Assembly: GCF_014839805.1 (NCBI RefSeq)
Contig: NC_051142.1
Location: 16,152,589-16,216,588, forward strand
DNA: 64,000 nt
Source of the DNA: Manduca sexta
Lineage: Eukaryota > Arthropoda > Insecta > Lepidoptera > Sphingidae
Reading direction: 5' to 3'
Made by a program: the position numbers and the translations under genes. Under the pieces are notes generated by a model. That model was not told the DNA's origin and did no database searches. It saw only the letters and a list, made by a program, of their open reading frames with translations. Below are positions 24,610-38,747 of the stretch, piece after piece; positions within the stretch are counted from its first letter, which is position 1; every line of letters starts with the position of its first letter.

Positions 24610-26582
24610 TAAACAATTCTTAAACACCTCTTATAGTTAAAACAAGTTTATAAGTAAGACTGTATAACACAGATTATTTTTATAGAAAAGGTTGGCAACG
24701 AGTAAATAGGTCACTTAATGGTTAGCAATGATCGTCACGTGTATCCATAGTTACTGGTCTTATTCATAAATCATTATTATTTATAAATTATAGTAAACTT
24801 TATCCTACAGTATTACAAAGTAAAGAAAATAATCAATTCTTTGAAATAATTTCAATGTTATCTGAGGATCTCGACACATTCATTATCTATAGTTTATTTT
24901 AATTAACGGAAAATTTAATCGATGCTGAACATAATATGCCATTTATGAGACAGACTTAGATCGGTAACACGGCTTTGTCCTTATCAATAAGCATGAAAAA
25001 GTTATATGAAAATGTTTTTTTTCTATAGATTGACGTAACGAAATGGTACAGTTTTCCACAATTATGAGAGGAGACAAAAAAGGTAATTTATGAGGCGTCT
25101 GTGCGAAATGCAGGCCCAAGGCACACAACGTATACTTAGTTTCAAAGCGTTTTCCTAAGTAAAACGGCTTATCAGGCATATTTTTAAAAGCTATGAATTC
25201 GAAATTTACAATAAAAATACACAATATTTTTCAATACGTTATCTTTGCTTTGTTTATAATGTGGTATTTTTTTATTTATCAATACTATTAACAAGTTAAT
25301 AATGAATATATAGGTAATTAAAATTTTATAAAATATCAAAAATTTATTTTACGTCGAAGTTACTCTACATCTTTGTATATTCCCGCTCGAAGCACACACG
25401 ACGTCAAGTATGGAACGAATTGCTCAAGGTCGGGGAAGTGCCTTAAAGCCTTTTTAGCAAAGCAGGTTTCATGTGGTGGCGGAGCCTTTAGGATCAATGA
25501 ATATCAGTGCTTACTATAATCTATATAATATGTAAATGCGATAGCAATTATCTCTACGGTTCTTATGCTTTTACGGCTGAATCGATGGACGGAACTTGAT
25601 GAAATTTGGTATAGAATACTAATGCATGAACCCGAGGAAGGATAAAAGCATCTTTTTTAATTACATCTACTCACCCTGTCGGCATCCGCACTCATCTGTC
25701 CTATTTCGAGATAGGAAGCGAGCCTATCGCCATATAGAGAACAAATTCCAGACTCTAGGCTGGTATTTAGCAGAAATCCCAAAGTCACTGTTCAACGCAG
25801 ATTCCGAATCCGAGATCTTAGGGACAGTCGTACCGCGCACGCATAACAAGGCAGTCATTAACTCGCATGGTTGTACGTAAGCAATTATTTAATAATAAAA
25901 AAAGTATATTAAGCATCGATATTTAAGAATATACGTCAATGATATTAAGTATGTAAATAATGACTGGCTTTCCAAATGAAAAAAAAAATAAAAAAATAAA
26001 AGTAGTTGACCGCCAAGCTTTGTTCCGTCACATGATTCTTTTAGCAAAGTGCACAATTCTCTTTGTTTGTAACTACTGAAATACTAACAAGTAATACTTA
26101 CCAGCCAAGAAACTTGCTCGTCTACTTAATTGGGAAGGATAAAATAGTGCCGCATAGATTTGCAGAGTAATCTTCGCTTTTTGATTATATAATAATATAT
26201 GAAATCTATTTTCGTACAATAACAATGTTATTGATATTAACCATTTCCTTATTTTACTTATCTACCTGGTAAACCATTTTTTATCGCGCATTCGTACGTC
26301 AACAGACGACCTTTAAAAGATTGGTTATTTTAAACTTAAAATATTTTTAAAAGTCGGTGACATAACATACCTTCCAAAAGTATAAAAAGTCATAACGGTC
26401 CTTACTTGTGCTATGCCAATTTAACATTTGTATCAATGGACAAAGGTTTGTATTGTAGACAGTTACCTGTTGAATATTTATGTAAACAAAATTTATTAAT
26501 TTGTTTTATAGTTATATTACATGCGCGATACTATTTCGGTGAGGTTTCGCGTTCGAATAAGATCGGGCAGTGATGTTGGGTA
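24610..26582. other. AT-rich non-coding region
   Basis: No exons or RNA genes seen. At about 25500-25640 CTATAATCTATATAATATGT and TTACGGCTGAATCGATGGAC recall the start of Helitron-like lepidopteran elements, but the copy is too degraded to bound. Confidence 0.4.
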
Positions 26583-26775
26583 TTTTTTTATTGCATTGCA
26601 TGACGAGACGAGCTTGCCGTCCTCTTGATGGCAAGCGATACGACCAAAGATAGTAGAAACGCCACCCACCACCTTGAATTACAAAGTATTGTTTGGTATT
26701 CCACTGCCTCGCTATCCTGAAACATACGATGTTAAGTCTTATTATGTCCAGTAGTAACACTGGCTACAATATCTC
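26583..26775 (+). repeat. Interspersed repeat B, partial copy
   Basis: GACGAGACGAGCTTGCCGTC, AAGTATTGTTTGGTATTCCA and GTTAAGTCTTATTATGTCCA match the 20175 copy in the same order. Confidence 0.7.
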
Positions 26776-27103
26776 TGCTCTGTCTTTCTGCTCAGTATCA
26801 GTACAATTTGGTAATGTATCCGTTACATGGCAGTAGTCTATCGCCTATTACATGGGACGGTTGTTACATCTCTGCTTACCCTTGAAAAATGAAAATAGCA
26901 TGATGCTGTGTATGTTTTTATTTTTAACTTTTTTATATAAGTGACTCATAAGATGAACGAGAATCATATACTCGGTGATAAACTCCACATCAAAATATTA
27001 GGTCTTAAATTATTGACACTGCGCTTCACTCATCAGCGTCTTTAAGTCTCATAACCTGAGGTGGAAGACAAGTTGTCTTTCTACAATCGCTGAAATCTGC
27101 TTT

Positions 27104-27400
27104 GACTGCCTCGGTTACCTAGTTATTATTGAACACTGTACGAGTACAACTATCGCGCTAAGGTCTTGGGTTCGAATCCCGAGTCGGCGAAAAATAATAG
27201 TGACTGGGTTTTCCATCTTAAAAAATTACTCAGTCGCTGCTCGGAGTCAGGAAGTTAGCGGTGTTATCCGCCGTGCTTTGGAAAGCACGTAAAGCCGTTG
27301 GTGCTGCGCCTGATCTTTCTCCGGTCATGTCGGAGACGTCTCACCAGACTATAAGAGTAAAGGAACAAGGAGTGCAACTGTGTATTGCGACTTGTGCATT
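27104..27400 (+). repeat. tRNA-headed SINE, family C
   Basis: The head TGACTGCCTCGGTTACCTAG is followed by a perfect B box GGTTCGAATCC at 27169-27179, as in a tRNA-derived pol III promoter. Related heads are at 56671 and 63643. The body contains a hairpin (CCGTGCTTTGGAAAGCACG). It is not a functional tRNA because no full cloverleaf can be drawn. Confidence 0.65.
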
Positions 27401-27867
27401 ATAATATGTCCTGCGTGCTTGGCTGATCTCCGGTGAAATTTCCTGCCGTAGTTAAGGTTAGGAAGGAATCAATAACATTCTCTAACGTTTCAAATGAAAG
27501 GGAATGACATATCCGAGCAACAGATTTATCGCTACAATATTCATTTACTTTTTTTCTGGCAAAGGGCATGTTGTATACGGTGTAATTATAAAACTGGATA
27601 CATTCTTCCAATCTATATCTTATATGTCATTCGAAACATTAAAGTTCGTCATAGTTTTTAAGTAACAGACAAAACCGATCATAACTACATATTTAATTCT
27701 TAGAGTTAACGTCCTTCAACAACCTATATTTACTTGATATTTTATGTTTAGGTATCTTGAGCTTAGCTGACGGAAACCTTAATATACATTACTACAGAAT
27801 TAACTAAAGAACGGGTTTGTGTCGACTTGTAAGCGGACTGTCCTATACTAAGCGATTTTTTTCGATA

Positions 27868-28083
27868 TATATATATAATATTATAAAGAGGAATAGTTTG
27901 GGGGTTTGTAGAGGCTAATGTCTGGGACTACTGAACCGATTTTGAAAAATTTGTCACTAATTGCAAGCTAAATTACTCCTGAGTACCAATGGCTACTTTT
28001 TATCTCGGGAAAATATTATAAAGCGGAACTTTTATCCCGGAAAAAGTTTTTCACACGGGCGGAGCTGCGGGCAAAAGCTATAA
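27868..28083 (+). mobile_element. Helitron-like non-autonomous element
   Basis: Contains ATATTATAAAGAGGAATAG, ACTACTGAACCGATTTTG and a GC-rich end GGCGGAGCTGCGGGCAAAAGC. This layout parallels the better preserved copy at 55251-55517. Confidence 0.6.
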
Positions 28084-28167
28084 GTAATCGTGGCTATACT
28101 GTCCAACGAGAGACTTGACATCCCTAGACTATTGCCGAGTCGCCATGCCATGACTCTCCTATCCATC

Positions 28168-28245
28168 CATAACGATTTTAACAATTAGGTACAATTCGTC
28201 TTCAGTCATAACGATTTTAACAATTAGGTACACTTCGAACGCTGT
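28168..28245 (+). repeat. Tandem duplication, 39-bp unit, two copies
   Basis: CATAACGATTTTAACAATTA recurs with a 39-base period (28168 and 28207), followed both times by GGTACA/GGTACAC-like sequence. Confidence 0.85.
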
Positions 28246-28859
28246 CTTACTTTGAGTTAATTTTCATTATTTATTTAGGTGCTTAAACTATAAATATATT
28301 ATGTATTAATTTAATATTATTTGTAAATTATCAGCGTCTCCTTTTGCACCATTATTCGCTTTCGCTGGGACAGCATCTTGCCTCGTCTAACGACCCGTAT
28401 CCTACGCATTGGCGGAAAGTTTTCGTTCTTTTTATTAATATGACGCGCGCTAACCGCAATCAAACCTTGTAATCTCGGGGAAACACGGACTGTAGCATAA
28501 CAAATAAAACATTCAGTCCTATTGACTTTTATTGCATATCGTAATGGTCTCACAAAACGTCGCGTGGCGCAGTTATTATCACAATACATTCTCACCATTA
28601 GCGATATTGTAGTTTTAGAGATTATCTAGTCGTACATTGACGTGCAATTTAGACGTGCTGTATACTTATTGGCATAATTTAGGTAGTTGCAAACGTGAGC
28701 GAAGCTAGTAGGGAGGCGGTGGTATTCATCCTTAAACGTGTTTGCCAACACTAGAAAAACCCTTGCATTTAAAAGCCTCGCATGGTCTTTTCGTTAATTT
28801 GGCGACTTTTTGTTTGTTCCCGCCAAATGTCCCACCAACAGAAAATCCGTAGCTATAAT

Positions 28860-28965
28860 GCAATAAAGCTGTCAGTAAGCTATATTTTAAATACATCTAG
28901 GTACTGCAAGTAACAATGGTTACAAAGTAATAAAGCTGTCAGTAAGCTACATTGAAAATATAACT
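28860..28965 (+). repeat. Imperfect direct duplication
   Basis: AATAAAGCTGTCAGTAAGCTA occurs twice about 67 bases apart with diverged surroundings. Confidence 0.75.
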
Positions 28966-29159
28966 AGTGCAAATTAACACTCCCACGGAGGTTGTTGTCT
29001 GACTATTTCGACGATATGATGTTTAAATAACTAAGATTATGATAACTGCATAATTAATGATTTTATTTATTTCAAGTGTCCTAAATAACCAAGCTACGAG
29101 TTTTAGCAATTGCTTCGATGGCGCTGTTTAGTTAGTGACTGGCATTATGTCGAAAGAAC

Positions 29160-30075
29160 TCGTTGGTATAAAGCTTCTAAAAGCGAACAATTCACCGATG
29201 ACTGTTTTTGTTGTACGAAGTTTGTTAGCCTGACAAGGGTCGGCTTATACAAACACACCGAACTTTTGGACGAACACTAAGCGCTCGCAACCCTTGAAAA
29301 TTCAGTGACCATGCTGAGAGCTCCCCCTAAAGGGTTACGAACCTCGGCTCAGGACAGTCAATGAGAGATGATGAGACATCAACGATTAAGGACTGATGAC
29401 TTGGACTTTACACTCTTTTTATACGACTGAATAGTTTCGTCAGTAAGTTTACAACCGCCACGCCTGCTCGTAAAATAGAGCGTCGTTAGAATATGTGTGT
29501 GAATCAATAAACAAAGAACGCGTTAAGCAAAAAATATGAGCGTGCTAATAGTATATATGTCAATAATTATTGCCGCCAAGCAACAGTGTGTAGTCACTTG
29601 TGTTCCGGTTTGAAAGACATTTTAGTCAGAGTAACTATTGGACATGATGACTTAACATCTCATGTCTCCCCCTGAGGCAATTCTTGTGCGCTCGGTCTTC
29701 ATACCGAATGCACGCCCATGCACGGGGGAACATTATGTCGCGACTCTAGGCACATAGTGTAATGTGTATACCACTTGCCAAATACACATCGAGGCCTATA
29801 AGGGTTCGCGAACATCTCTCCTCTCTCCCTTCCAACCATCCTAACAAAGCTCCTCCTTCCTCTTCTCTTCCTTCCCTCTATCCCCGTCCTTCTTCCTCTC
29901 GGGCCCTGTGACCGAATAGCTGCGGGCTGCCAACGTACCGTCCGCTGGCACCCTCAGTGATAGCGGTAGGGCCTACCAAATCTTCATTGGGACTGCTGTG
30001 GTTGCCAAGACGGGGATTGCTTGTACATCGTTAGCAGGGTACCGCTGGTGAAAACCGCGGCAGTTCCCAAAAAAA
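29160..30075 (+). repeat. Possible non-LTR retroelement 3' fragment
   Basis: An unusually GC-rich, CT-rich block (about 29820-30070) ends in a poly-A run at 30070-30079 and then abuts a repeat B copy. No reverse-transcriptase ORF is visible. The GC shift and terminal poly-A suggest a retroelement 3' end, but the class is not identified. Confidence 0.35.
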
Positions 30076-30076
30076 A

Positions 30077-30225
30077 AAACATCTCATGTCTCAGGATGGG
30101 GAGCGCAGTGGAATACCAAACAATACTTTGAATTCAAGGTGTTGGATGGTGTTACTACTGTTTATGGGCGTATCGCTTACCACCAGACGAACGGTAAGCT
30201 CGTCTTGTCATTCAAAGTAATAAAA
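30077..30225 (-). repeat. Interspersed repeat B, minus-strand copy
   Basis: Reverse complement of repeat B: GCAGTGGAATACCAAACAAT, TTTATGGGCGTATCGCTTAC, GGTAAGCTCGTCTTGTCATT. Confidence 0.7.
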
Positions 30226-32280
30226 ATAAACAAAAAAAATATTAACACCAAGTTATATACCAAAGCAAGTTAGTTATATCACAGCCTCTTTCATTTTACG
30301 TTTTCAGAAAACCTGTTTACTTTCACGGCCGTAGCAAGGACTACAAGGCTGGGAAAATCCGGCTGAATGGCGGAAGCAAAAAAAAATTATCGCCTGCATA
30401 GACTTTAGTCATGTAAGGGATATAAAAATTATTCGAATTACGATATAATATATTTTTGGCCTTGCACAATAAATAAATCATTGGTGGATACAATAAATGT
30501 TTCTAGACAAGAGACGTAAGTATATTTCTATGGTCGCTATTATTATGACGGTCTTACTAATTTCTTCTTTACATTCCAATCTCCACCTAATGCAACTTAG
30601 AATGAGTAAACAATCCAGCAAACCGTCCAAGTTGTGATACCATAGGAACCACAAAAGGGTGCATAATAAGAAAATAAATTCAACTAAATCAATTTTATTC
30701 AAAAACAACTGAATAGCTAATAAATACAATACATTTTATAAATAATATTTGTGCCGCCACATTGCGGTAAAACGCTAGTCCACCTGTGGGGTAAACAGGA
30801 ACATGACATAACCATATTACCAATACACTTTATTCACTTTGCCACATGACCGAGTCGGGTCCGTACGGTGGCGTATGTCAAAAACAGACTGCATCATAGC
30901 TCCAGTGTTGGACATTGCTGTGATGCTTTGCGTTAGATATTAAGTGTCAGTACCTAACAGGTACTAAGTAGTGAGTTTCGTAATCTTGCATGCATGCATG
31001 TACCCGCGAAGCTATGTGAAGAATTTCCCAGCAACGTACAATGACGTCGCGTTATCCTCTAGCAAGGAGGGCAGTTAGACCTATGCCCGACAGTAAGGTA
31101 ATTTTATACAGCGCTATTCAAAGTTATAAATATAGTACGAATTGTTAATTAATAGTAATCATTGCCACCGTCCCAAGACCAAAATGATCGAATCGTACGC
31201 GATTCGGACTTGAAAATAAATACATACGAATATTTTCCTTCGCCATCATACATTAGAGTTTACAATCTTTGGCACAATCCGTATAATACATAAGCTCACG
31301 GCTGTTCATGATGGAGTAAGGTGCAAATTTGCGTCAAAGTACACCGAGCATTGCCCTTCCAATGTGAGCGAGTCTACCGTAAAATCTGTTTGTAAGTTTC
31401 GAATTAAAAACTCATTCAAATTTGATTTCACTAGATTGATTTTTTCAACCTGGGCAGCTGGAAAATCCAGATTCAAACAGATTTTAGAGCCCGAATATGC
31501 TGTCAATAGACCAATAGCGAATCTTTATTTGATTAAAATAGTTATATTCATTTTTACATTTTAATCAGTTGAAAATGTTATAATTTTTATAAATAGGTAT
31601 CATTTAATTTTCTGACAATCACGAAGAGACGTATTTCTGGATGGAGTTTACAATTAAACCTGCCTGTCTCATGCACCACACTCCGCAAAGGATCAAATAT
31701 TGTGGGAATTAATATCATTGGCAACCTCAGTAACAAAATAATATGTACGGAAAATGCAAATACCATAACACATTAAAAATTCACAAAAAATCGAATCAAA
31801 ACATAGAAATAACAACGCTGAAACACCATTTATCTCATTAATACTTCAGTACAAAACGGGCAACTTTCACAATAAAAGACGTCATATAACGTCGCGTTTT
31901 TGGCGACCAAAATCTCATAACGTGATCACATGTCAATTTAGTTATTGTAATTTTAACGTTACACGATACTTTCGTCACTAACGATATGCTTGTCTAGTCA
32001 TTATAGGACGTCTTTACACGTCGTATTTCGCACTTTCAGTACAAAATGTCCTTAAATGGGATATAAAATGCAAATGGACTAAGCTAGTAGTTCTCAACCT
32101 AATACCCCTTTTGTTAACATTCAATGTTATAACATAGAAGCCCCTTGTTTTTCTAAATACTCACCTAAATAAATGAGAACCACTGTACTACGCATATCGA
32201 TAATAAATGTTTAAAATATTCATAAGATAAAAAGCACTAATGTTATTTCCTCTAAGCACCACACAGTGTGTAGGGAGGTT
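30226..32280. other. Non-coding region downstream of Pex19
   Basis: AT-rich with short, unsupported ORFs. The mutually overlapping opposite ORFs at 31306-31564 are not bounded by splice sites and are not called. Confidence 0.4.
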
Positions 32281-32289
32281 AGGCTACCT

Positions 32290-32737
32290 CATGTTGGTAC
32301 CTGTCCCAATTCGGTACCGTGGTAAAATTTGGGTATTCATGTTAATATTCTGGCACAATGTGGGAACTTGCAACTTTGGTACTACGCGGATACTTGTAGG
32401 AAAAGTAATACTTATACATACTAAATCGATATTGAGGTGTGATATAGCCTGGTACGATATAGGTACTTCGTTTGGGCGTATAAAGGTATTTTAAATAACA
32501 TGAAATGCATGGTTCGATTTAGATAACTGATTAATTTAGATTCTGTACAATATAGATGGTAGATTTGGGTACCTATTTACCAGGAACGTGTATAAATTTT
32601 TTAAAACGTACGCCCGTTATAATATACAAAAGGTACCGTTTGAATCGAAGGTACCGTTACCTTACGGGTACTTTGGTATAATCGGGTACTCAGGCACGGG
32701 TACTTATTTACATATGTCACTACGATACATTTAGGTA
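32290..32737. repeat. GGTAC-rich degenerate region just past the Pex19 stop
   Basis: The pentamer GGTAC and close variants (GGGTACT, GGTACC, AGGTACT, GGTACGA) occur more than a dozen times in about 450 bp, far more than expected in AT-rich DNA. Spacing is irregular. It starts immediately 3' of the Pex19 stop codon, so it may lie in that transcript's 3' untranslated region. Confidence 0.5.
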
Positions 32738-35700
32738 CTACATGATTCTGCACTGTCCGTCGTTGGCCGCGGGCGGGGCGAACCCTTGTGGTGGCGACCC
32801 AATGTCGCCCACTAACTCTGTGGGTGGTTGGCCTAAGTCTTGCATCTGGAATAATTTAAAAATATATTTAAATGGGTGTTTTTATGTAATTCAGCAGTCA
32901 TACAAACTCATTGTTTAATGCTTATGAGATAGACAGAGCTGCGACCAATAGATGCAAGGTTTGCTTATTATTTTTAGCCTGTCATATGTCAGGAGGTCTA
33001 ACCAGTCATTCAAAAGTAGGCCATAATACAATAAATCCGAGGTACTACTAGATCTAAAATCAATTAGCTCCACAAAGTTCTTTGCTCTTACTAAACTGAT
33101 AACCAATATATTTTCTTTAAGGCATTCCTCATAAGGAAAGTAGTATGACAACCATAGTGGCTGACTTTGTACCATATTAATGATAGTAATTTTTCAGGAA
33201 TTCGCTTAAACTAAAGGTCGATGGAAACATTGTATTCATGTAATACAGGATCAGGAATTACCTTCTGCATGAGTTCCAGAACTTTCTCGAACCTCTTCTT
33301 CTTAACGTCCTCGGGGTCAGACTCCTGCTCGGGCTCCAACTCCGCGCACACCTGCTGCATCAACTGCTCTTGTTTTTCGAATCTGCAGCATTAAAAGGAA
33401 TTTGTAATAATGATCTTGTGATTGTGGGTCTTGAAACATATTCAAACATACATAATAAGAAGTTACCACCCTGAACTATTTACCACTTGTGCTGGTTATT
33501 GCTTGAGAAGAAAAGTACCAAGTAAAATCCACAAAAAAACATAGTAGTGAAAGGCAAGTAATATTGTATTCAAAAGCTTTTAAAAATCCCTTTTAAGTTG
33601 GGTATGGATCAGGCAATAAAGAAAAAAAAAAACGATTTTACGGCATTACGGCAACTTAAATGACAAGACCTCTAATAAATATAACAGTTCAAATTTAAAA
33701 TGATTTCTATGTAAAATGCAATTTGCACTCACTTCAAATCTGACAACTCATTGACGTTTTACACTCACCTCTCATACTCGCTTTGTTCAATCTTGCCCTT
33801 ATTCTCAACAAGCCAAGTAGGGTATTTGTCGAGGAGTTCCTTCAGGGAGGGGTACAGTACCTCCTTCGAAAGTAGGGACTGCATCATGCCCTGCATGAAC
33901 GGGACAAACATGTTGCTGTCCTGTAAAAAATATATTCTTATATCGAATTCTCAAAACAGTAGGTACATTTGCAACTAGAGAACTAATGATTTATAGAATA
34001 CAGTATCGACCTTTTCAGAATTTTAAGGTAAGCAGAGGTGTAACAAACATACTATTCACCAGCTATATAGGAGATGAGTCTATTGCCAGTCCTTGTCTCA
34101 GGATTCATTCATTTTTATCCCATTAAATTAATGAAGTAATGGAATTAACCTATGGGTTACTGTATTCATCTCTTATCCAAAAATCCTACCACGCTTTCAG
34201 TTTAAGATACTGCGCGTGATAACAATTGCATTATGCTATGTCATCAACATTCAACTTCACCGCTACCTGAAGATATTAATAGTTTAGCAGGCCGTAGTGG
34301 AAAAGCTCAAGTCTTGCATTAAACGGATTGCGATGAATTCCAAGTCACGCGCTGGCGGCTTGAGTAAAACCTCCAGCAATTTCCAAAGAATTAAAAGTGA
34401 ATCGCCATAAAACTTTTTTTATAAGCATAATGGACAAGCTGAGTTGGGCTTTATCCATGCAAGACATTCCGAAATCCCTTAACCTTTAACTTAATGCCTA
34501 AACACAAGCAGATTGCAAGAACTTGGGTTAATAAAATTTAAAAAAAATGACTTATCACCCACCTGTCCACCCTCTCCTAAATTAAAGTTATTGAACATGT
34601 TGGCCAGGTCCTGTTCGTTGAACGGAGTCTGAAGATTCTCAGAGTTGGTGTTCAAGTTGTGAAGGGTTTGGGTTATTGCTGCTGATACCTGCAATATTGG
34701 ATAATTTAGAATTTGCTTATTAGGATAATTAGAAGTCATTGACAGGATTTAGTAAAGTTAATGAACATAATGTATAATGTCAGTTGTATGACAGTGTCTC
34801 CACAAACAACAAAGTGCTATGTAATAATATTAATAAGGCACAAAATAAATTTTTAATAAAAATATGTTACTTGTTCAATCTTGTCGTTGACTGCAGGGTC
34901 ATTGACTGGTGGCTCCACTTGATCACCTTCACCCGGGGGCTTCAGGACCTGCGCTGCGGCTTCTGCAGTACACATAGTGGGGTTAACAATGATGCTACAT
35001 TCTTCTTATGACACACAAATTGTACCTGTCTAAAAAAATTTAAACATTATTGTATTGAATTTGGTTTCCTTTATTATAAAATTAGGGTAACACTTCTAAT
35101 TCTGTATTTATAAGCTCAGTCTGAATTTGTGCCACAAAAAACCATGTAACATTTCTCAAACATTAGATCGCAGAAATTATAATGTTTGTTAACATACCAG
35201 CCATTTTTGAAAAAGTCTGAGCAATCTGTTCTTGAGTTATTTGGTCCTCTGAAAACAATAAAAAAAAACAATCATTACATCTAAATAAAACCCGCTATCC
35301 ATTATGATTCTGGTAATTGTTGAAGGACGCAATGAGTTGTTAAGGTTGATATTGGTATAAAACAAATCGTACCAGGCACTCCACTAAAGCTGCCCAATAT
35401 GGCTGCCATGTTTGTCTCGAACTGAGCCGCTGCCTCCTTGATGAACTCTTCGCTCCACATGTTCTGAGCCTCGGAAGAACCTTCTGCGGCGGCTTCCTTC
35501 TTTTCAGGCTTCGTCATGTCTTTCAAAGCACCTGGGATATAATTGTGAAATTATTTTTTTCTAAGGACTTGGATAAGACGAATTATTAAAATATTACTAC
35601 TGAAATTGACTATATACCACTTTTTAATATAATTGCTCAGTAGCAATTGCCTTATTCTGAATAATGCTAGATTTTTGTATAAAAAATATTAAGTAACTGA

Positions 35701-37712
35701 AAATAACACATATTAAGATTTTAAATAATGCAATATAAGTTCATATGAAGATAGTAATATTGCAGCATCATTGTTATAAACAAGTTACGCTGACAGTTAA
35801 TTAAAATACAATGACAATCATTATTTAATTTAAAACAATACAAAATGAAAATGTGAAGTTGGACTTTTGTTAATTGGCATTGCAATGAGGCCATCACCCT
35901 GGGACATTACATGTTAAGTGCCATTACGCCTAGCACATTACACTAGTAGCTACAATATCCTTCAAACAAGAACATAACAGCAGTTGCACTATGTTGCTTG
36001 ACAACAGGAATGAAAATGAAAATCTTTATTTAAGTAAATATAAAAAAATTACAAAAAAATGCCCGAGGTTGTCAAATTAGGCTAAGCCTGTGTCTTGAAA
36101 AACCAATTAATTAAATTGAATTAATTTAAATATATAGTACATAGAATAGACAGAAATAAGAGTATAGCAGTGGTGAAAGGTCCATATAACCCAATTCCTG
36201 CTGACCTTCTTTATGTGGTATTTATGTTGAATGTAATTATCATCAGAACTATTTGCAAACTGCATCTATGCATATTAGTACCTATATATTGTGTTGCCTT
36301 TAGAAAATTTCACCCTGAAGTAAACTACAAATTACAAAATCTGTCCCATAACATACCTACCTGTGACCAATAGAAACATAATAGTCATTCTTCATTTCAT
36401 TCCATTTTGTATTATATTATACAATGTGGGTGGAAACGATTTGCACAAAAACCCAAATTATTTCTGGATTTCATTCACATGCCTCACTATTTCATTTTAA
36501 GGAACTCCCAAGCAAACAGTGTGCTAACTGTATAATCATAAAATAAAAATAGGATATAGGTTACATCAGATATACACTGAAGTTCTTACGACAGAGCTTT
36601 TCTAAAAGAACTTCTGCCTTAACTGGCTATAATCGGACTGAAAAATAATCCACTTATTTTACAACCCATATATTATTGGCCTGTCAAAAAGACAATTAAG
36701 AATAGACTTTATTTTATGCTCTTTAAGGTTATTCTCAAAGGGTTATCAGTAACTACTTAGTAGTTGAAGAACAATAAATAGGATAATCAAATTCATAAGC
36801 AGGAATTATTGTATTTATTTCCATAACCTCGTTGACCCTCATATGGGATCAGTAAAACATAACTTTCTAGCTCTTTTTATACAAACTATGCAGTTATGTG
36901 GACCATAAGTGTCACAACTGACTTTATATTACTAGTTTTTACATTTTTTTTTCTCTTGTATTCTAAATTTTGGGACATCTGCAAGTGTTTATAAGCAGTT
37001 ACAATGACATAAGTAAGTATAACTATATGTGTAGTTTTTAAAAGAAATTTTGTGAACTTTGTTAACAGTCAGGAATAAATAAATAAATAAAAGTATCTTA
37101 TTAAGACTAGTTTAGTTATTTGAGTTTCTACACTATAAATATGTAACTGTACGCCCTGCATTAGCTGCCTCACTTCTAGTCCCCGGCTTTATCTAACAAG
37201 AGAAGTTAGGTTTTTCATAACTGTTGCCTAATTCAGAAGATTAAAGTTTATTCAAAAATTCTAAGATCACAGGTAGTTTCCTCAAATGTTTGCCTTTTAA
37301 AGCATGTGTTAATTAAAAATGAAAACATATAACTTCGAAAATTATAGCTAATACATAACTAATGATAAGTTAAATAAGTGTCCAAAATATCCCATGTTCT
37401 GATCATTAGCAAAATTTAATTATCTGATCGGAAAATATAAAATCGTGAAATTTCCTAATTGAACGGACATTTCCGACCATGGTTTTAACGTCACAAGTGG
37501 AATTTTTTCCCACACATGAAACATAAACGTTAATATGCAAACAAACAACCTTTGAAACTTAAATAGGCACTATATTACTAAATTATTAGGTTAGATTGTG
37601 TAATATGACCCTGAATTGTGTTTATAAAGAAAAAAAAACGAAACTCACTGTCCAATAAATCGTCCAATTCCGGGTCCATGTCGTTTTTCGACAATTCTTT
37701 CTTCTCTGACAT
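32738..37712 (-). CDS. Pex19: Peroxin 19 (peroxisomal membrane protein import receptor), complete, eight exons
   Basis: Minus-strand exons: 37649-37712, 35373-35531, 35198-35248, 34871-34962, 34563-34688, 33769-33920, 33262-33382, 32738-32845. All junctions are in phase and give exactly 290 residues plus stop. PEX19 is a cytosolic chaperone that binds newly made peroxisomal membrane proteins and docks on PEX3. The N-terminus carries the acidic motif DMDPELDDLLD (PEX3-binding region). The middle has the ANMFNNFNLGEG segment. The cargo-binding domain has FMQGMMQSLLSKEVLYPSLK and DKYPTWL. The last exon ends in QCRIM, a CaaX farnesylation box. The ATG at 37712 is the natural start: it opens exon 1 just before the conserved motif. 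The 2.1-kb intron 1 (35532-37648) contains a repeat B fragment. Confidence 0.96.
35880..36005 (+). repeat. Degraded repeat B fragment in Pex19 intron 1
   Basis: GACATTACATGTTAAGTGCC, TAGTAGCTACAATATCCTTC and AACATAACAGCAGTTGCACT match the 3' half of the 20175 copy with many changes. Confidence 0.5.
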
Positions 37713-38747
37713 TTTTATTGATTAAAATTAAATTACTTAAGCACGGTAAAAAATATCACAAAGAAAAGCAGCGGTTCAGATTTTCTTGAATGACAACGTA
37801 AAGAATGAATGACTATTAAAAATGGAGATGAGTGAATGGTTGCGTTTTATTACTCCATTTGAACAGTATTATTTAACGTTATGATACTAAGGTAATATAT
37901 CTTATATTCCATTATATTTTATATGAAATTTCATCAAGCCAGACTGTGTAACGATTTCCTAACGCTAATATTTCGCCGTAGATATTTAAGTTTCTTATTT
38001 GCCTCTTTATAACATCATCAATTTAAATAAAAGTTTTAGAATAATAAAAGAGAAAACACATTTGGGATCCTTGTTTTTTATTATGTAACTTTGAAGTCAT
38101 ATGACTTGAATGAATTGGAAAATGGCGCGCAAATCAAATAAAAAGTACACTATCTTATCAATCACATTAGCATTTAACGTAATTAAAGATTAAGTTAATC
38201 CACCTTAGATTAACAATAGCTGATATTATTAGTAGGTAACAAATTAAATAAGACTTTTTCTACGATTTATTTATTTTGTTCTTGTTAATGAGTTTGTCCA
38301 TTCATTATTATTTCTATGTCCTAAAGAATTACTTTTGAAACAAGGAGATCTATACCTAGTATCTAAACATTTTTTTTTTATCCTAGCCGTATACGAATAA
38401 TATTCTAATTTCAAATAATTTGACTAGAAAAATATAAATGTGAAACGTCATCACAATTAAAAATGCCTATGGAAGCAAAAAACGATATGTGGTAAATGTT
38501 TTCATAAAAAAATATATTAAAAATAAGCAAAAAAAAGGACAAAATAAAGTAAGTATGAGTTTTTTCTACAAGTAGCTTACTACCACTGTTGAATTTATAA
38601 CTAGAATTATTGTAAAACAAGTCATTTATACTCCTTACTTCATCAGAAACTATTTCCAAATCACTGAAACATCTCATAAATTTTAATTCTCATACATTCT
38701 ATAAATTTTAACTTTTCCTATAAAGAAAACATTTATACTATATTATA
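37713..38747. other. Intergenic region upstream of Pex19
   Basis: AT-rich. It should contain the Pex19 promoter, but no core element could be assigned with confidence. Confidence 0.4.

Noticed and set aside
24256..24612. 118-codon ORF
   Set aside because: It lies over repeat D and shows no coding features of its own.
31306..31564. Opposed 66-codon ORFs
   Set aside because: Mutual shadows in AT-rich DNA with no splice sites, motifs or homology that I recognise.
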